From: Bacteroidales bacterium
GTDB lineage: Bacteria; Bacteroidota; Bacteroidia; Bacteroidales; Muribaculaceae
Direction of reading: 5' to 3'
Length of the DNA stretch: 8,017 nucleotides
NCBI GenBank assembly: GCA_019415705.1
Contig: DXYS01000010.1
Coordinates: 7,831 to 15,847, forward strand
This document shows, piece by piece, positions 4,724-8,017 of this stretch. The position numbers and the translations under genes are program-made. The notes beneath the pieces are model-generated. The model ran no database searches, was not told the origin of the DNA, and saw nothing but the letters and a program-made list of their open reading frames with translations. Within the stretch, counting starts at the first letter, position 1; every line of letters begins with the position of its first letter.

Positions 4724-7567
4724 TCACATGCCCGGGGGCGGACCCATCGGGCGGCGGCCGCCGCGACCCATGCCCGGAGGCGGTCCTCCGTGCCCCTCGA
4801 AGCGCTCCGAGTTGCGGTCACGTGGCGTTTTGCCCTTGCCGAAGGTATTGAATTTATAAGATACCGACAGCATGAAATAACGCGTGAGCGAGTTATAACG
4901 GATGTCGTCGATGTAATTGGCCGTAATGCTGCGTCTCACATTTGAGCGCTGCTGCAGCAGGTCATAGCCGGCGAGAGTCACAGTCATGGCCTTGTCACGC
5001 AGGAACTGATACGAAACCGATGCGTTCCACATCCATTGGCGCGTGTCATAACCCTCGGAGTAACCGCTCGTGCCCGAATAGCTCAAATCACTGTTGAGCA
5101 CGAGGCCGAACGGCGTGTAATATGTGCCGTTGAACGAGCCTCCGTAGCTGTGCACCGTCCGGTTAGCCGAGCCTTGCAGACTGTTGCGCACAAACTGCAG
5201 AGAGTAACGCGGACGTATCTCCAACTCCACATTGTCGGGACGCCATGCCATGCCGAACGACTCATTGACGCGCAGTGTACCCGAACGGTTACGCTCGCCG
5301 TTGTTAAAGCCTATGGTATTGGCATAGTTGGCCATCAGGTGGTTATTGAATGTAAAACTGCGGTTGCGGAACGGGAACGAAATCATGTTCATGGCACGCA
5401 CGTTCCACACTCCGTTTACATTCTCGTATGTCGTCGTGCGTCCGCCGTCTGTCGAGTTAAACTTCGTGCGCGACACAATCGAATTCTGATTGACCGTCGC
5501 ATCAAACATGGTCATGATGGCGCGCTGTGCCTCGGCATTGAAATTGTGGAAACGCAATCTTATGTTATGGCTGAACGACGGCTTAAGGTCGGGATTACCG
5601 ATTTTCACATTAAGAGGATTGCTGTCATCGACCACCGGCTGCAACTGCGTCATCGACGGCTGGCTGCTGCGCCCCATATAGTCGACGCTGAGCGACTTAG
5701 ACTTGGACGGACGCCAGCGGTAACGCAAGAACGGTGCGTAATTCCACACCCAGCGGCGCGGCACACTGCGGTCTTCATGCGTCAGATTGAGCGACCGTGA
5801 CATCTGAGGCACAAATGACACACCCGCATTAAGATTGCTCGTTTTGCTGACGTGCTTGAATCCGAAGCGTATATCCTGATTCATAAAGTCGTTGCGGAAA
5901 CGGTTTGACAGATTGTCGATATAGTCAAGTTCCGGACTGATGACCGGCTCTCCGTCCCACCCGTCAGGGAAGTAGACGGCATGGCCGTAAGTCATACGGT
6001 CGGCATTGTTCCAGCGATACTGAAAACGGTAGGCTACCGTGAGGAAATTACCGTTACGGACATCTCCCAACGGCTCGGTCCATGTCAGACGGGTCGAGAA
6101 ATTACTGTTCCATCTGTGATTGTCTATAAAACGGTCAAGGATGTCGACCGAATCATCCAAGAGATAGAATTTATTCCATGAGTATGAGTTACTTTTCTCC
6201 CTTACATTGCTCACCTTTATATTAGCCTGAACAGAGAAAGAGCGTCCGGGACGAGAACGGAAGTTGTGGTTATAAATCATAGACGCGCCAAACTCAACCG
6301 ACGACCCTCGCGAATCATCGTTATTGATGCTGCGCGCGACATCGCTCATCGCGGCGTCGCCCGCACGGGTCAGCGACGAATCCGACGAGACTGACTTATT
6401 ATAGTTGAGCGACATATTTGGCCGAAACTCAAACGTATTGAACGAATCGGGTTTCCACTGCACGCGGAAGTCGGCGCGCACGTTGTGGCCGCGGTCCCGG
6501 GCCGTACGGGCCGAGTTATAATAAGATGTCGAGTCCGTAAAAAGATACTGGCGGTCGGTCTGCTGACGTGTGTCACGGTCGCTGTAGCTATACATCACGT
6601 TGCCGCCCACACGCAGTATCTCCTCCTTGCCGACATTAAAGTTTATGCCCAATGCTTTAGATGAAGTGATGCCCGTCGACCCGCCGAAACGAGTAAAACG
6701 CGAAGCAGTGCCGTCCGTAAAACCGAGGTCGTTGACATTGTTGGCACCGCCGATTATCGTAAACTGGTTTCCGTTCCAGAAACGGTTTATGTTAAGATTG
6801 GCCTTATAACGGCTGTCGGTGCCGTAACCGCCCTCGACAGTGCCAAACCATCCGTTGTTCATGTTTTTCTTGACCGTGAGGTTGATGACCGTCTCCTCCT
6901 CGCCGTCGTCGACACCCGTTATACGCGCCAGATCGCTCTTGCGGTCTACGACCTGCAGCTTGTCGACCATATTGACCGGCAGATTTTTTGACGCCACCTT
7001 GGGATCGTCGCTAAAAAATTCCTTGCCGTCAATAAGTATTTTTGTCACCTCCTTGCCGTTGGCGGTGATTTTGCCGTCAGTGTCGACCTCGACACCGGGC
7101 AGACGCTTGAGCAGGTCCTCGACCACGGCATTTGGCGCGGTCTTGTATGAGTCGGCGTTAAACTCGACGGTATCCTGCATGACCTTTATAGGCGTCTTAA
7201 TGCCGACAACCGTGGCCTCCGCAAGCATCACCGAGCTCTCTGAGAGAGTGATTGTACCGACATTGACATTCTTTGTGCCGACGCTCACATCTTTGAAGTC
7301 AGCGCCGTAACCTACATACGACGTCTCAAGGATATACTTGCCCGTCTTGACGGGAGTGAGCTTAAAAGCTCCGTCACTATCACTGACGGCCGTGCGGACC
7401 GTCGAGCTGTCACGCGCCGACAACAATCTGACCGAGGCCTGTATCATGGCCTCACCCGTGTTGTCGATGACCCGGCCTGTCACATCGTAAGCCCGCATAG
7501 ACAGGCCCGCGAATGTTATAGCCGACAAACAAAAAATTAACCTTAGTTTTTTACCTGAAAATTGCAT
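4724..7567 (-). CDS. TonB-dependent-receptor-like outer-membrane beta-barrel protein
   Basis: The 947-residue protein starts with a signal peptide (basic KKLR, hydrophobic core, cleavage near Ala26). Residues 27-108 form a carboxypeptidase-regulatory-like domain (VTGRVIDNTGEAMIQASV, GKYILETSYVGY). Residues about 118-233 form a plug, with the sub-family signature RLPGVEVDTDGKITANGKEV and ILIDGKEFFSDDP. Residues about 240-909 are a long beta barrel rich in aromatic-alternating strands, ending YFMLSVSYKFNTF. This is the Bacteroidota outer-membrane beta-barrel group (OMP_b-brl_3 type). It is related to TonB-dependent receptors but is not a typical SusC, and no SusD-like gene adjoins. Its likely role is energy-driven uptake or an envelope function; the substrate is unknown. 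A basic Gly/Pro/Met-rich tail (910-947) follows the last strand. The leader lacks a clean promoter; TAATTTCG upstream is one base off a -7 box. The gene is convergent with nagB and divergent from the right-edge lipoprotein. Confidence 0.92.
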   Translation of the reverse strand: MQFSGKKLRLIFCLSAITFAGLSMRAYDVTGRVIDNTGEAMIQASVRLLSARDSSTVRTAVSDSDGAFKLTPVKTGKYILETSYVGYGADFKDVSVGTKNVNVGTITLSESSVMLAEATVVGIKTPIKVMQDTVEFNADSYKTAPNAVVEDLLKRLPGVEVDTDGKITANGKEVTKILIDGKEFFSDDPKVASKNLPVNMVDKLQVVDRKSDLARITGVDDGEEETVINLTVKKNMNNGWFGTVEGGYGTDSRYKANLNINRFWNGNQFTIIGGANNVNDLGFTDGTASRFTRFGGSTGITSSKALGINFNVGKEEILRVGGNVMYSYSDRDTRQQTDRQYLFTDSTSYYNSARTARDRGHNVRADFRVQWKPDSFNTFEFRPNMSLNYNKSVSSDSSLTRAGDAAMSDVARSINNDDSRGSSVEFGASMIYNHNFRSRPGRSFSVQANIKVSNVREKSNSYSWNKFYLLDDSVDILDRFIDNHRWNSNFSTRLTWTEPLGDVRNGNFLTVAYRFQYRWNNADRMTYGHAVYFPDGWDGEPVISPELDYIDNLSNRFRNDFMNQDIRFGFKHVSKTSNLNAGVSFVPQMSRSLNLTHEDRSVPRRWVWNYAPFLRYRWRPSKSKSLSVDYMGRSSQPSMTQLQPVVDDSNPLNVKIGNPDLKPSFSHNIRLRFHNFNAEAQRAIMTMFDATVNQNSIVSRTKFNSTDGGRTTTYENVNGVWNVRAMNMISFPFRNRSFTFNNHLMANYANTIGFNNGERNRSGTLRVNESFGMAWRPDNVELEIRPRYSLQFVRNSLQGSANRTVHSYGGSFNGTYYTPFGLVLNSDLSYSGTSGYSEGYDTRQWMWNASVSYQFLRDKAMTVTLAGYDLLQQRSNVRRSITANYIDDIRYNSLTRYFMLSVSYKFNTFGKGKTPRDRNSERFEGHGGPPPGMGRGGRRPMGPPPGM
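4727..4786 (-). repeat. Short direct repeat encoding GPPPGM twice in the receptor tail
   Basis: Plus-strand 4727-4744 and 4769-4786 are two 18-base copies that differ at two positions (CATGCCCGG(G/A)GGCGG(A/T)CC). On the minus strand each encodes GPPPGM, residues 942-947 and 928-933 of the receptor. The bases between encode GRGGRRPM. The stretch is markedly more GC-rich than its surroundings. It could be a slippage-prone, length-variable tail. Confidence 0.6.
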
Positions 7568-7738
7568 CTTTATTTCTTAAGCATCATTGTTTTCTGCTAA
7601 TCTGACCCGAAATTAATAAAAAAGTTTAGCCTTTCAGGCGTCCCCTTGGCCTATAATCGACAAACCGGCGACTTTTATAGACGAATCCGGAGTGACCGGC
7701 TTTTTTTAATCACCACGCCGACATTTATACCTCCTGAT

Positions 7739-7770
7739 TTGTTAGAATATAATAGAAACGTTTAAATCTG
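7739..7770 (+). promoter_or_regulatory. Possible promoter of the right-edge lipoprotein gene
   Basis: TTG at 7739-7741 is separated by 21 bases from TAAATCTG (7763-7770), one base off TAnnTTTG. If real, transcription would begin only a few bases before the ATG at 7779, giving an almost leaderless message, which makes the call uncertain. The rest of 7568-7738 shows no gene. It contains only CCGG-AGTGA-CCGG followed by seven T (7687-7707), a weak rightward terminator-like element. Confidence 0.25.
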
Positions 7771-7778
7771 CATTAGTT

Positions 7779-8017
7779 ATGAAACGACATGGACTCATTG
7801 CGGCGGCTATAGCAGGCTCGGCATTATTGCTGAGTTCATGTGCTGACATGATGTTATCGTCAGACTTCGGCCTCGACGATTACTATAACGGCTATAACAG
7901 CCCGTGGTATTATAACCCTTATGGTTACGGCCCGCTTAATGGCTGGGGCGGTTTCTATGGCCCGGACTGGCCCGGTGTGAGACCGCTGCCGCCCTACAAC
8001 GGCCCGACTTTTACCCC
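7779..8017 (+). CDS. Tyr/Gly/Pro/Trp-rich lipoprotein, N-terminal part (runs off the right edge)
   Basis: The ATG at 7779 opens a frame that stays open to the window end, 79 full codons plus two bases. The protein begins MKRHGLIAAAIAGSALL and has a lipobox LSSC with Cys21, so it should be a lipidated envelope protein. After the cysteine comes ADMMLSSDFGLDD and then a low-complexity run from residue 34 on with nine Tyr and three Trp among Gly, Pro and Asn (DYYNGYNSPWYYNPYGYG as a sample). I do not recognise a domain in this part. Such aromatic/Gly/Pro stretches are usually unstructured spacers ahead of a folded domain, which would lie outside the window. The gene is divergent from the receptor gene, 211 bases apart, so the two could share regulation, but nothing in the sequence proves it. 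Confidence 0.75.
   Translation, partial: MKRHGLIAAAIAGSALLLSSCADMMLSSDFGLDDYYNGYNSPWYYNPYGYGPLNGWGGFYGPDWPGVRPLPPYNGPTFT

Noticed and set aside
4642..4945. Plus-strand open frames of 69 and 78 codons over the nagB-receptor junction
   Set aside because: They cover the terminator hairpin and the antisense of the receptor tail; the Arg/Cys/Pro-rich translation reflects the GC-rich repeat, not a gene.
5036..5800. A 254-codon open frame on the plus strand inside the receptor region
   Set aside because: It lies wholly antisense to the receptor gene, whose protein has clear domains. The translation is rich in Arg, His and Val with no recognisable fold, as expected from the reverse of a GC-biased gene.
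7687..7707. CCGG-AGTGA-CCGG plus seven T as a terminator or the end of a small RNA
   Set aside because: The stem is only 4 bp, and no promoter or gene on the plus strand leads into it within the divergent gap.
7748..7753. TATAAT as an E. coli-type -10 box for the right-edge lipoprotein
   Set aside because: Bacteroidota primary sigma factors use TAnnTTTG, not TATAAT, and no TTGACA partner is present at the right distance.

Overview
The window reads as a chromosomal housekeeping stretch from a member of the Bacteroidales. The GC content is moderate and the codon style resembles gut Muribaculaceae, but that family-level placement is an impression, not a measurement. Supporting signs are promoters of the Bacteroidota type (TTG, about 20 bases, TAnnTTTG), start sites without a strong Shine-Dalgarno sequence, LSSC lipoproteins, an OmpA-like protein with a GYAS-type motif, and a large outer-membrane receptor with a carboxypeptidase-regulatory-like N-terminus. 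I see no tRNA, rRNA, CRISPR array, insertion sequence, integrase or phage gene.

Layout, left to right. (1) Positions 1-243, minus strand: the N-terminal part of a lipoprotein that runs off the left edge. It is divergent from (2) 455-1651, plus: a class I aspartate-type aminotransferase with a textbook promoter in front and a long compound hairpin terminator behind. (3) 1932-3077, plus: an OmpA-family outer-membrane protein with a roughly 190-base upstream region and a strong terminator. (4) 3190-3474, plus: a 94-residue SemiSWEET sugar transporter. (5) 3475-3785: an AT-rich intergenic stretch holding a minus-strand terminator hairpin and, upstream of it, a minus-strand promoter-like box. Together these suggest an unannotated small RNA of about 110 nt. 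(6) 3786-4595, plus: glucosamine-6-phosphate deaminase (nagB). (7) 4724-7567, minus: a 947-residue TonB-dependent-type receptor, convergent with nagB across a 13-bp hairpin. (8) 7779-8017, plus: the start of a Tyr/Gly/Pro/Trp-rich lipoprotein, divergent from the receptor and cut by the right edge.

The genes do not form one operon; nearly every one has its own promoter-like box or terminator. Loose themes are cell-envelope proteins (two lipoproteins, OmpA-like, receptor) and sugar/amino-sugar handling (SemiSWEET, NagB). No co-functional pathway can be demonstrated from the window.

Nothing here is clearly a new system. The points most worth checking are the candidate small RNA at about 3495-3605 minus, a recurring ACTAAC element in plus-strand leaders that could pair with it, the Gly/Pro/Arg/Met-rich tail after the last receptor strand, and the aromatic-rich lipoprotein at the right edge.
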